Source: Filimonas sp.
GTDB taxonomy: Bacteria > Bacteroidota > Bacteroidia > Chitinophagales > Chitinophagaceae
Assembly: GCA_017306865.1 (NCBI GenBank)
Contig: JAFKHH010000011.1
Location: 620,001-684,000, forward strand
Direction: 5' to 3'
Length of the DNA: 64,000 nucleotides
Below the pieces are notes generated by a model. The model worked only from the letters and a program-made list of their open reading frames with translations. It searched no databases and was not told where the DNA came from. A program made the translations under genes and the position numbers. Positions 52,255-60,753 of this stretch are shown here, one piece after another; positions within the stretch are counted from its first letter, which is position 1, and the number at the start of each line of letters is the position of its first letter.

Positions 52255-53567
52255 TGTGTTTAAAAGTCAAAAAAAAGAGACAGGCAGATAGTGCGATTTG
52301 TCTATTGTTAGTCGCATTTTTATCAATAAGCACATGTGCGCTTGCACAGGTAGATTCGGTAAGAATGAAAGAGATGAATGCCGTTTTTCGTGAACAGGAT
52401 TTTGATAAAAAAGCGGCTCTTTTTAAAGATTATCGTCAGAAATGGGGAACCGATGCCAATGGCGATAGTGAAAAAGTAATGAGCCGGATGTATGGCGCGA
52501 TGGCGCGTGCAGCTATGCGCGCAAATAATATACAGGCCTTTGATGAATACACTACGCAGGCATCAGCCCCGGATGTAATGCTCAATGCTGAATTTGCACA
52601 AAAACTGGTGACAGAGAAAAAATATCCGGCAGATGCAAAGCGATATGCTGCTGTGGCATACAACGAAACTAAAAAAGGGAATAGTGCTATTACACAAACT
52701 GCTGGCATGCCTGATTCTGTATATCAGCAATTGGTAATGCGGAAAAACTATATACTGGCTAAAAGTGCAGATGCGTATGCTCAGGCCTGTTACCAGGCCG
52801 GCGATTACGCTACTGGGTTGCCGGTAGCAAAAGAGGCTGCTGTAACATTGGGTAAAAGCATTAACTGGAATTACAACGAGCACTACGCAATGCTCCTGGC
52901 TAAAGCAGCGCCGGTAAATGAAGCCAAGACCGAAATGGAAAAGCTAATGCGTGCCGGTATGCTGAATGACGAAGGGCAGGCTGCACTGAAAGAAGTATAT
53001 GTAAAAGAGCATAATACAGATAAGGGCTTTGACAGCTATCTGCAAAAGCTGAAAGCTGTAGCAAATAGTAAAACAGAGGAGGCGCTAAAGCGTCAGTGGT
53101 TGTTTCAAAAAGCACCTGCATTTACTTTGTCCAAATTAGAGAAAGGGAGCGTATCCCTGGCGCAACTAAAAGGTAAAGTAGTTGTATTGGACTTTTGGGC
53201 TACCTGGTGTATTCCCTGCGTAGCTTCATTTCCCGCTATGCAAAAGGTAGTAGATAAATATAAGAACGACCCTGCTGTTGTTTTCTTATTTGTAGATACA
53301 AAAGAGCAATTGCAGAATATAGAAGCAGTAAGGAGTAAGACACAAAAATTTTTACAGAAAGACCAGTTCTCTAAATTGACATTCAATTTTGTGCTGGACA
53401 ATGATGAAAAAGTAGCAGATGCGTATGGCGTAAAAATGATCCCGGCAAAATATGTGATAGATGCTAATGGCATTATTCGCTTTAAAGCAACCGGTTTTTC
53501 GGGAAGCGCCGATGATCTTGTTGCAGAATTAAGCCAGATGATAGAAATGGCAAAGAAGAATAAATAG
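52254..53567 (+). CDS. TlpA-like thioredoxin-fold protein, secreted
   Basis: I choose ATG 52254, which overlaps the previous stop in a TAATG; an in-frame ATG at 52242 is the alternative. Signal peptide MCLKVKKKRQADSAICLLLVAFLSISTCALAQ. An N-terminal helical domain of about 280 residues is followed by a TlpA/AhpC-TSA-type thioredoxin domain (KGKVVVLDFWATWCIPCVASFPAMQKVV; redox pair C319-C322; VKMIPAKYVIDANGIIRFKATG). Such proteins reduce disulfides in the periplasm. In a locus with a large metalloprotease, unfolding or reduction of imported peptides or help in enzyme folding are plausible roles. Confidence 0.9.
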   Translation: MCLKVKKKRQADSAICLLLVAFLSISTCALAQVDSVRMKEMNAVFREQDFDKKAALFKDYRQKWGTDANGDSEKVMSRMYGAMARAAMRANNIQAFDEYTTQASAPDVMLNAEFAQKLVTEKKYPADAKRYAAVAYNETKKGNSAITQTAGMPDSVYQQLVMRKNYILAKSADAYAQACYQAGDYATGLPVAKEAAVTLGKSINWNYNEHYAMLLAKAAPVNEAKTEMEKLMRAGMLNDEGQAALKEVYVKEHNTDKGFDSYLQKLKAVANSKTEEALKRQWLFQKAPAFTLSKLEKGSVSLAQLKGKVVVLDFWATWCIPCVASFPAMQKVVDKYKNDPAVVFLFVDTKEQLQNIEAVRSKTQKFLQKDQFSKLTFNFVLDNDEKVADAYGVKMIPAKYVIDANGIIRFKATGFSGSADDLVAELSQMIEMAKKNK

Positions 53568-53634
53568 ACGTATTTGTTGCATCTTGCGTCATCAAAGTGT
53601 TTTATAGAAATACATAACCATCCAAATTCGACAG

Positions 53635-56232
53635 ATGAAGAAGCATTTTTTAATTACGACATCGATTGTTTGTTGTGTGTCATTTGCAAATGCACAGCAA
53701 AAGCCGGTTGTGCCTGTGCCGGTAAAAGCAGATTCTACAGGTAGTGCTGCTATGCGGGGTATGCCTCCGGGTATGGCAAAGCCTGGCCCCAGGCCATTTA
53801 AAGAAGTGATTACGGATAAAGCGGTTACCACCAGGGGACTTTTTACTGTACACAAAGTAGAGGACAAGTATTATTTTGAAATACCTGATTCATTATTCAG
53901 CCGGGATATTCTTATTGTAAGCCGTATCTCAAGATCCGCCGCAGATGTACGCCCGGGCATGATGGGGTTTGCAGGAGACCAGATCAATGAAAGTGTGGTA
54001 CGTTTTGAAAAAGGGCCCAATAATAAAGTGTTCCTGAAAAACATTTCTTTCCAGGAGTTTTCGAAAGATAGTACAGCAGATGGTATGTACCGTAATGTAA
54101 AAAACTCTAACCTGCAACCCATTGTCGCAGCGTTTGATATCAAAGCATTTAATAAAGCAGGTGCGAAAGATTCATCTGATACAAAAAGTAACAGGAATGA
54201 ATCGTCTGTAGTGCTGGACTTTACGGACTACTGCGCAGGTGATAACGATGTATTCTTTTTTGATAGCCGGATTAAATCCGCATACAAGTTAGGTGGGCTG
54301 CAGCCAGATAAATCTTATATAGATGCCATAAATGCCTATCCGCTGAATGTAGAAATTAAAACGGTGAAGACATATATGGTAAGTTCAGGTCCCGCAATAG
54401 GACCAGGTGGCCCGGGTGGCGGAGGATCAGCCCCCGCTACTTATGAGCTGAATACCTCTGTTGTATTACTGCCAAAAGTGCCTATGAAAGCACGTTATTT
54501 TGACAAGCGCGTAGGATACTTTGCTACAGGTTATGTAGACTTTGATAAAAATCCACAGGGTATAGAGAAAGTGAGCATGATCACCCGTTTTCGTCTTGAG
54601 CCTAAAGATGAAGACATCGAAAAATATAAAAGAGGCGAGCTGGTAGAGCCTAAAACGCCAATAGTATATTATATTGACCCTACCACACCTAAAAAATGGG
54701 TGCCATACCTGATGCAAGGTGTAAACGACTGGCAGGTTGCATTTGAGAAGGCAGGCTTTAAAAATGCAATCATCGCAAAAGAGGCGCCAACAAATGACCC
54801 CACATTTAGCATAGAAGATGCGCGCCACAATGCACTTATCTATAAACCATCTGCCGTAGCCAATGCAAGCGGTCCGCATGTGCATGACCCACGCAGTGGC
54901 GAGATCATAGAAACACACATCAACTGGTACCATAGTGTAATGACGCTGGTGCATCACTGGTACATGATACAAACGGCTGCAGTAGACCCACGTGCCCGTA
55001 AAATGGTGTTTGATGACGAGCTGATGGGGCAGTTGATCCGTTTCGTGTCCTCACACGAAGTAGGACATACACTTGGTCTGCGCCACAACTTCGGTTCTTC
55101 TTCTACCGTACCTGTAGAGAAATTGCGTGATAAGCAATGGTTGGCAGAACATGGCCATACACCATCTATTATGGACTATGCGCGCTTTAATTATGTAGCG
55201 CAACCGGAAGATAATATTCCTGAAAGCGGGCTTTTCCCACGCATAGGCGAGTATGATAAGTGGGCAATACAGTGGGGTTACAAATGGATGCCGGAGTATA
55301 AAAATGCAGAGGCGGAAGAAGCGTACCTGAACAAATGGATAGTTGACAGTCTGAAAGCCAACCCTCGTTTGTGGTTTGGTACAGAAGGCGATATCCTGGA
55401 CGCTCGCAACCAGAGTGAAGACCTTGGCGATAATGCCATGAAAGCCGGAGCGTATGGTATCAAAAACCTGAAACGTATTTTACCTCAGTTGGAAGAATGG
55501 ACTAAAAAAGAGAATAATGGATATGATGACCTTGACATCATGTATAAAGAGCTGCTAAACCAATTTGGTCGTTATATGGGGCATGTAACTAAAAACGTTG
55601 GTGGTAGAATGGAAACGCCTAAATCCAGGGAGCAAAGTGGCGATGTGTTCACATTCATGCCTAAGGCTAAACAAAAAGAAGCTATTGCTTTTTTACAGGA
55701 CAACCTATTCAGTACGCCAACTTGGTTGATCAATAACAGGTACAGTAAATTGACAGGGCTGGATCCTCTTTCTGTTATTAGTAGATTGCAGGATGCATCG
55801 TTAGATAGAATATTTAATAGTGCTGCGGCATACGGATTTTTAAAGACAGAAGCATGGCAAGGTGGAGATGATGTATATACTTTGCCTGAAATGTGGAACG
55901 ATCTGAAAAAAGGTATCTGGTCTGAGCTAAGAACACATAAACCAATTGATATTTATCGTAAATCCCTGCAAAAGGATTATGTAGATAAGTTGTCATTTAT
56001 GATTACGGGGCCATCAACTAAATCAGAATTTACACCTCAGCTCGCGTCCGTCCTGCCAATGTCAGGGAGGTTTAATGAAGTTGCCGGACTTGCAAAAGTA
56101 CATGGTAAAGAATTGGCGGCTGAGATCAAAGCCGCAATACCATCCTTCCCGGATGCACGTACCAAGGCACATCTGCAGGATATGGCAGACCTGATCAACG
56201 CTGCGATCAAAAATGCAACAAAAGCAGAATAG
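53635..56232 (+). CDS. Zinc-dependent metalloprotease (DUF5117/DUF4953 type)
   Basis: Secreted (signal peptide to about residue 22, ANAQQ). An N-terminal DUF5118/5117-like region follows (about 50-390, with ADVRPGMMGFAGDQINESVVRFEKGP, YFDKRVGYFATGYVDFD). The gluzincin/metzincin-like catalytic part has HEVGHTLGLRHNFGSS (H474, E475, H478, H484; the HExxHxxGxxH pattern), then SIMDYARFNYVAQPED as the Met-turn-like segment, and a helical C-terminal domain to 865 aa. Cleaves proteins or peptides in the periplasm or at the cell surface. Last gene of the SusCD unit; a terminator follows at 56335. Confidence 0.94.
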   Translation: MKKHFLITTSIVCCVSFANAQQKPVVPVPVKADSTGSAAMRGMPPGMAKPGPRPFKEVITDKAVTTRGLFTVHKVEDKYYFEIPDSLFSRDILIVSRISRSAADVRPGMMGFAGDQINESVVRFEKGPNNKVFLKNISFQEFSKDSTADGMYRNVKNSNLQPIVAAFDIKAFNKAGAKDSSDTKSNRNESSVVLDFTDYCAGDNDVFFFDSRIKSAYKLGGLQPDKSYIDAINAYPLNVEIKTVKTYMVSSGPAIGPGGPGGGGSAPATYELNTSVVLLPKVPMKARYFDKRVGYFATGYVDFDKNPQGIEKVSMITRFRLEPKDEDIEKYKRGELVEPKTPIVYYIDPTTPKKWVPYLMQGVNDWQVAFEKAGFKNAIIAKEAPTNDPTFSIEDARHNALIYKPSAVANASGPHVHDPRSGEIIETHINWYHSVMTLVHHWYMIQTAAVDPRARKMVFDDELMGQLIRFVSSHEVGHTLGLRHNFGSSSTVPVEKLRDKQWLAEHGHTPSIMDYARFNYVAQPEDNIPESGLFPRIGEYDKWAIQWGYKWMPEYKNAEAEEAYLNKWIVDSLKANPRLWFGTEGDILDARNQSEDLGDNAMKAGAYGIKNLKRILPQLEEWTKKENNGYDDLDIMYKELLNQFGRYMGHVTKNVGGRMETPKSREQSGDVFTFMPKAKQKEAIAFLQDNLFSTPTWLINNRYSKLTGLDPLSVISRLQDASLDRIFNSAAAYGFLKTEAWQGGDDVYTLPEMWNDLKKGIWSELRTHKPIDIYRKSLQKDYVDKLSFMITGPSTKSEFTPQLASVLPMSGRFNEVAGLAKVHGKELAAEIKAAIPSFPDARTKAHLQDMADLINAAIKNATKAE

Positions 56233-56625
56233 AATAGTTTCAATGGTTTCAAAAGTTTCAGTGGTTCACGTGCTATTGAAACTTGTAAACTTTTGAAACA
56301 ATGAAACTCAATGATTATTTGGTTTTCTCTAATGTAAGGGGGGCGCGAAAGCGCTCCTTTTTTATTGCAGGTAAATCGTGAATCGTGAGACGGTAATCGT
56401 GAATAACGCTTCTCTGCACAAGGTTCTGGGATTATCGGAAAAGTTTCAAGAGGTTAAACACACTCTGGAAATACGCAGCATTTCCCTCTATGTGTCCTAT
56501 TGTGTCCCTTCGGAGCAAAAGTGATAGACATTGTACGCCTGCTACACATCTGTCCTTAAATGTTACTTGTCGTTCCAGATCAAACTAACACAGAAGTCTG
56601 CCAACTCCTATGTGTTTAAAAAAAT
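56233..56625. repeat. Intergenic region: GTTTCAA hairpin, terminator, repeats
   Basis: 56237-56308 is an imperfect inverted repeat of GTTTCAATGGTTTC / GAAACAATGAAAC units. The terminator at 56335-56366 is listed separately. A GTGAATCGTGAGACGG unit lies at 56378-56403 and a CTATGTGTCCTATTGTG-type repeat at 56488-56512. No gene. Confidence 0.65.
56335..56366 (+). terminator. Intrinsic terminator of the SusCD unit
   Basis: GGGGCGC and GCGCTCC pair over 7 bp (one wobble) around a GAAA tetraloop, followed by a run of six or more T. It reads on the plus strand, about 100 nt after the metalloprotease stop. Confidence 0.8.
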
Positions 56626-57666
56626 CTATAACGCGCATTTCTCGTGGTAGTTGATCAGCTCTATTGGTGTGTGTACTATTTCGAAATCTTTATACGTTTG
56701 CTCTACTGCATTCAAGGCATCAATAATTTCTTCTTGCGTATTGAGTACAACGAGGTTGCTTTTTATCGCTTTTAAGTCGGGTAAACCCTTCAGGTATTTA
56801 GCATATAACCCACGCATCTCACGCAGCCCGAATACAGGGCCCATCCATTCCACCAGCTTTTGTAAATGTTGCCTGCAAACTGCAATACGCTCGGCTACTG
56901 TTGGCGGGGCTAATAATTCCCCTGTCTGGATATAGTGTTTTATTTCGCGAAAAATCCACGGATAGCCAATGGCCGCACGCCCGATCATAATGCCATCTAC
57001 GCCATAACGGTTTTTATATGCCAGCGCCTTTTGAGGACTATCAATATCGCCATTGCCAAAGACCGGGATATGTATGCGCGGATTGTTTTTCACCTTAGCA
57101 ATCAGGCTCCAGTCCGCTTCACCCTTATATAGCTGCATACGCGTACGCCCGTGAATAGTCAGTGCCTTAATACCAACATCCTGTAGCCGCTCGGCAACCT
57201 CCTCTATGTTTTTAGAATCCTCATCCCAACCAAGCCTTGTTTTGACCGTAACAGGCAACCTCGTCGCTTTCACACAAGCCTCCGTTAAGCGCACCATTAG
57301 CTCTATGTCTTTCAATACTGCTGCGCCTGCACCTTTCGCAACCACACCCTTAACCGGGCAGCCAAAATTTATATCAAGTATGTCAGGACTAGTTACCTCT
57401 ATAATCTTTGCAGCCAATCCCAGGCTCTCCTCATCACCGCCAAACACCTGTATGGCAACCGGGCGTTCCGCATCATAAATGTCCAGCTTCCGTTTAGCCT
57501 CTATTGCATTACGTATGAGTGCCCGGCTGGAGATAAACTCTGTAAACAGCAAGTCTGCGCCATTTGCCTTGCATACTGCCCGGAATGGCGGGTCTGTTAC
57601 ATCCTCCATGGGAGCGAGTAATAAAGGGAAATCCGGTAACGCAATATTGCCGATGTGTACACTCAT
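56626..57666 (-). CDS. dusB: tRNA-dihydrouridine synthase B
   Basis: FMN-dependent reduction of uridine to dihydrouridine in the tRNA D loop. TIM-barrel start FPLLLAPMEDVTDPPFRAVCKANGADLLFTEF; catalytic Cys in DINFGCPVKGVVAKGAGAA; VKTRLGWDEDSKNIEEVAERLQDVGIKALTIHGRTR; GNGDIDSPQKAL; GVDGIMIGRAAIGYPWIF; C-terminal helical tRNA-binding domain. Length 346 aa is normal. TATCTTTG (57681-57674 on the minus strand) ends 7 nt before the ATG, so the transcript may be almost leaderless. Stands alone. Confidence 0.96.
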   Translation of the reverse strand: MSVHIGNIALPDFPLLLAPMEDVTDPPFRAVCKANGADLLFTEFISSRALIRNAIEAKRKLDIYDAERPVAIQVFGGDEESLGLAAKIIEVTSPDILDINFGCPVKGVVAKGAGAAVLKDIELMVRLTEACVKATRLPVTVKTRLGWDEDSKNIEEVAERLQDVGIKALTIHGRTRMQLYKGEADWSLIAKVKNNPRIHIPVFGNGDIDSPQKALAYKNRYGVDGIMIGRAAIGYPWIFREIKHYIQTGELLAPPTVAERIAVCRQHLQKLVEWMGPVFGLREMRGLYAKYLKGLPDLKAIKSNLVVLNTQEEIIDALNAVEQTYKDFEIVHTPIELINYHEKCAL

Positions 57667-58085
57667 AAAGCCGCAAAGATAGAGGGGAATTATTTAATTG
57701 TTGGATGGTTAAATTGTTGTACAGAGTGGGCGCTTTTAAATGAGTATTATGCTCTTAAATGCACGCTTTTAAAAAGCGGGTCGCTTCACCTTGACATTTT
57801 TTTTGATGCCAGCTATTGTAGCCCGGATTGAGCTTTAGTTGCGTCGCATTTCGTTCATCTGTAGAATCTCTTTTGGTCGTGAATAACAAATGCCGATGAA
57901 GTTTTTCCGACACAAGCAAGAATAAAATAGACGACTATGTGTGAAGGATTGTACGAGGTGATGAATAGTAGGGCTTTCTGTGGTAATATGTACTTTCTAT
58001 TGCTTAACAGTTGCGGGACATTACATCGTACATCTAACATCGTACATAATTGCGCTTTCTACTTCGTATTTAGTACTTTTATTTC
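57667..58085. other. Divergent intergenic region, no gene seen
   Basis: One TTGTTGGATGGTTAAATTG unit (57695-57720) and some degenerate GCTTTTAAAAAGCGGG text (57760-57780) that resembles part of the MITE at 60161. The rest is unique A/T-rich DNA between dusB (minus) and the LysR gene (plus). Confidence 0.5.
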
Positions 58086-58982
58086 ATGTTATCTACACGG
58101 CATCTGGCTTTTATGGAAGTGGCGCGGCAAAAGAGTTTTTCTAAAGCCAGCCAGGCGTTGTTTATATCGCAGCCAGCGGTAAGCGCGCATGTAAAAGCAT
58201 TGGAAGAACAGTATAAAACAAAGTTGTTTGAGCGGAAGGCAATGCAAATAGAGTTGACAGAAGCCGGGCAGCTCTTGTATAAACGCTTATTGATTGTAAA
58301 GCAGATACAGGAAGATACAGAGTTTGACATATCAGCCATACATGATAAAGCCGAAGCTACCGGTAAGCTAAATCTTGGCGCCAGCACCACAGTAGCCTTA
58401 TACATCCTCCCCAAAGTAATGTCTGCCTTTCACCAGGAGTACCCACAAGTGGAGATAGCCTTGCTCAACCGCAATAGCGAGATTGTACTGGAAGCATTAC
58501 TAAACCAGGATATTAATCTCGGTATTACAGAAGAAAAAGGCAAGCTCACCAATGTTACCTATCTGCCATTTTTGAAAGACCAGATCGTAGCTGTTTGTAG
58601 TAAAAGCAACCCACTTGCCAAACGGAAATCTTACCCGCTTAAAGAAATATTAAATATGCCGGTTGCCATTCGTGAACGTGGTAGCGGCACGTTGGAAGCT
58701 GTGCGTATGGCCTTGTCTAAACATAAGATAAAGCTGTCCGATATGCAGATTAAAGTACGCCTGGGCGGTACAGAAGCATTGAAAAATTTTCTCCTGGAAT
58801 CCGGTTGCGTAGGGTTTCTCTCAACCCGTTCTATTATTAAAGAATTGCAACACGGAGAGTTAACTGTACTACAGTTTGATGGATTGAAAGTAGAACGTAA
58901 TTTTTATTTTATCCAGCGCAAAGGTGAAACAAGTGATTTAAATAAAAGGTTCATTAAAATGGCCAAGAACATCTATAAGTGA
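58086..58982 (+). CDS. LysR-family transcriptional regulator
   Basis: N-terminal winged helix-turn-helix (about 1-62, FMEVARQKSFSKASQALFISQPAVSAHVKALEEQYKTKLFER) and a LysR substrate-binding domain (about 90-295, KLNLGASTTVALYILPKVMSAFHQEYPQVEIALLNRN, DINLGITEE, VAIRERGSGTLEAV). Resembles the CysB/CysL-like regulators of Bacteroidota. No divergent metabolic gene is adjacent, so no target is suggested. Confidence 0.93.
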   Translation: MLSTRHLAFMEVARQKSFSKASQALFISQPAVSAHVKALEEQYKTKLFERKAMQIELTEAGQLLYKRLLIVKQIQEDTEFDISAIHDKAEATGKLNLGASTTVALYILPKVMSAFHQEYPQVEIALLNRNSEIVLEALLNQDINLGITEEKGKLTNVTYLPFLKDQIVAVCSKSNPLAKRKSYPLKEILNMPVAIRERGSGTLEAVRMALSKHKIKLSDMQIKVRLGGTEALKNFLLESGCVGFLSTRSIIKELQHGELTVLQFDGLKVERNFYFIQRKGETSDLNKRFIKMAKNIYK

Positions 58983-58991
58983 TATAAAATT

Positions 58992-59027
58992 AACGTATAA
59001 GTAAAAGTTATAGCCTATACGTTTTTT
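58992..59027 (+). terminator. Hairpin plus T-tract after the LysR gene
   Basis: AACGTATA (58992-58999) and TATACGTT (59016-59023) flank a 16-nt loop and are followed by TTTT. It starts 9 nt after the LysR stop. Confidence 0.6.
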
Positions 59028-59083
59028 ATATGATTATGTTATAATGTATCGGTTAGATTTGTGTTTCGAAAAGAGACATTTTT

Positions 59084-59374
59084 ATGAACACGTTTTATTA
59101 TGAGCAGCTTTATAGTGCTGCACGCAAACGCATTTCGGCGTTAACCGGTATATCTGCTCAACACAAGAAAAAGCTGCTGGAAACACTCAAAGAATACAGC
59201 CCGCATTTAATTACCGCAGAAGACATAGAACAAGTATTGCGCAATGCAGCCCATTCGCTGGGCAATATGCTATGCCCTCAGGCAATGGCTGATTATACCG
59301 GCGTAAGCAGGTTGGTAGAAGGTCATGGCGAGCATGATGATATGCTACCGCATAACCTGGCTGCGTCTCTATAA
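59084..59374 (+). CDS. Small hypothetical protein (96 aa)
   Basis: Helical, soluble, no signal peptide: MNTFYYEQLYSAARKRISALTGISAQHKKKLLETLKEY, EDIEQVLRNAAHSLGNMLCPQAMADYTGVSRLVEGHGEHDD. The two-part layout (about 1-55 and 56-96) and a clean stop support a real gene. Ends 2 nt from the convergent DUF1345 gene. No known family recognised. Confidence 0.65.
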   Translation: MNTFYYEQLYSAARKRISALTGISAQHKKKLLETLKEYSPHLITAEDIEQVLRNAAHSLGNMLCPQAMADYTGVSRLVEGHGEHDDMLPHNLAASL

Positions 59375-59376
59375 GA

Positions 59377-60048
59377 TCAACTCTTCAAACCTGCAATCAG
59401 GTTGACGGTAAGCGCCACTACAAATGTGTTAAGAGCAAAAGATATCAGGCCGTGAAATAGTGCGAATCTGCGTATTTTTCGGGCGCTTATCTCTACATCT
59501 GATACCTGAAACGTCATGCCAATAACGAAAGAAAAATAGGCAAAGTCCAGGTAGTCAGGCTTCTTCTCGTTAGGGAATTCCAGCCCACCTGCATGCTTTG
59601 TTGCATCATTGGTGTCATCATCATAATACATATAGGCATAGTGGAAGGTAAAAGTAGTATGCACCAGTATCCAGGATAACAGGATGCCCGCTATGGCCAC
59701 TGGCAGGTATAACGGCTGATTGGTATTATTTTTAGATAAAACGATCAGCAGCACGGTAAGCATACTTGCAAGTGATGCTAATACAATGATAGATAATACA
59801 AACACACGGCTACCGTCTTCAATCCTTGCTATTCTTCTAATACCTTCTACGGGCCGTTTTACCACTACTATCCAACAGGCCGCTACATAAAAAAGACAAA
59901 ATACATCCCATAGTAACATCGTCCTTACAAGAGGAGAGAGCCCGCAGTTGCTGGTAAGAAAAAACGCGATCACAGAAAAAATAAGGCTGACACCAATACG
60001 CTGATAAGGGCGCATCCGTAGTAAAATGTTTTCTTTAGGTTGATTCAT
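59377..60048 (-). CDS. DUF1345 membrane protein
   Basis: I start at ATG 60048 (MNQPKENILLRMRPYQ; 223 aa). The open frame runs to 60171, but the extra 41 codons lie in TTTGAGAT repeat and MITE sequence. About five transmembrane helices (IGVSLIFSVIAFFLTS, TMLLWDVFCLFYVAACWIVVV, VFVLSIIVLASLASMLTVLLIVL, YLPVAIAGILLSWILVHTTFTFHYAYMYY, FALFHGLISFALNTFVVALTVNLIAG) with the DUF1345 signature DYLDFAYFSFVIGMTFQVSDVEI. Function unknown. Confidence 0.9.
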   Translation of the reverse strand: MNQPKENILLRMRPYQRIGVSLIFSVIAFFLTSNCGLSPLVRTMLLWDVFCLFYVAACWIVVVKRPVEGIRRIARIEDGSRVFVLSIIVLASLASMLTVLLIVLSKNNTNQPLYLPVAIAGILLSWILVHTTFTFHYAYMYYDDDTNDATKHAGGLEFPNEKKPDYLDFAYFSFVIGMTFQVSDVEISARKIRRFALFHGLISFALNTFVVALTVNLIAGLKS

Positions 60049-60160
60049 AAAGTTAAGGTAGTGATAATTTGAAATTTGAGATGGAAGATTTGAAATGGCC
60101 CATCCTGGTCTTCGGCCTACTGTGTACCCACATCTTCTATCACCAGGTTGCATGCCTACG

Positions 60161-60286
60161 GCCAATGTCATTAAGTTAAGAGTGGGCCACTTTCAAAAAG
60201 CATACTTTTCTAGTTATAGCTGCTTTTAAAAAGTGGCCCATTCTGGTACATTTATTTTTAAGCCCGCTTAACTTAATGACATTGGC
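60161..60286. mobile_element. MITE-like element, 126 bp, with 5-bp target duplication
   Basis: Perfect 20-bp terminal inverted repeats, GCCAATGTCATTAAGTTAAG at 60161-60180 and its complement at 60267-60286. CTACG occurs directly on both sides (60156-60160 and 60287-60291) as a target-site duplication. Internally, TGGGCCACTTTCAAAAAGCA (60183-60202) and its near-complement (60220-60240) make a second stem. No coding capacity. A related IS elsewhere in the genome would supply the transposase. Removing the element restores a near-palindromic GCATGC-CTACG-GCATGC site. Confidence 0.8.
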
Positions 60287-60531
60287 CTACGGCATGCAAA
60301 AGAACTTGATAAAATATATGCTACCGATGTTTGATCCCTCAGGAATCTGCATCTGCCATGCAACGATTTTTATAGAATCGGGCTACGATCCTGTAAGGAT
60401 CAGATATTGGTAGCTTCCCAAATACACAGGCTTCGGCATGCCACAGGTATGCGCGACCTATGCTGCCGCCCCTCCGGAGTTCTGTTGAATTAAATGGCTA
60501 TATGCTACTGTTCTGACAAACATCCAAAGCC

Positions 60532-60586
60532 CCGGCGCGTGTCCTCACGCGCCGGTTGGTAACTGGTTCGTGAGGACACGAACCAG
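60532..60586. repeat. Paired 10-bp REP-like hairpins
   Basis: CCGGCGCGTG (60532-60541), loop TCCT, CACGCGCCGG (60546-60555): perfect 10 bp. Then CTGGTTCGTG (60563-60572), loop AGGA, CACGAACCAG (60577-60586): perfect 10 bp. The pair recurs, with wobbles, at 23453-23505, and the second hairpin alone at 22161-22184 and 23874-23897. Confidence 0.75.
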
Positions 60587-60753
60587 GGCGAAAAAAATGT
60601 GGGTACACAGTTGGCCGGAGACTAAGATGATAGACACAGCTAAGAATCTCAAATCTCAAATGTCAAATCTCAAATTTTTCCCCCGTGTTTTCACCCCTTG
60701 CTATTCTTAAATAAAATTGCCATCTTGGTAGTCTCCATCTAAATGAATGAACT

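Larger units (their letters stand above)
60049..60753. repeat. 705-nt repeat-rich gap with MITE
   Basis: TTTGAGAT unit (60066-60097); MITE-like element (60161-60286, listed separately); GATCCTGTAAGGATCAGATATTGG-type repeat near 60385-60412; paired hairpins at 60532-60586; TTTGAGAT units inverted (60644-60677). The outer TTTGAGAT pair is inverted, as in the other islands. No gene is seen. Confidence 0.7.

Noticed and set aside
60049-60171. 41-codon extension of the DUF1345 protein
   Set aside because: Made of TTTGAGAT repeat and MITE text; the membrane protein starts cleanly at 60048.
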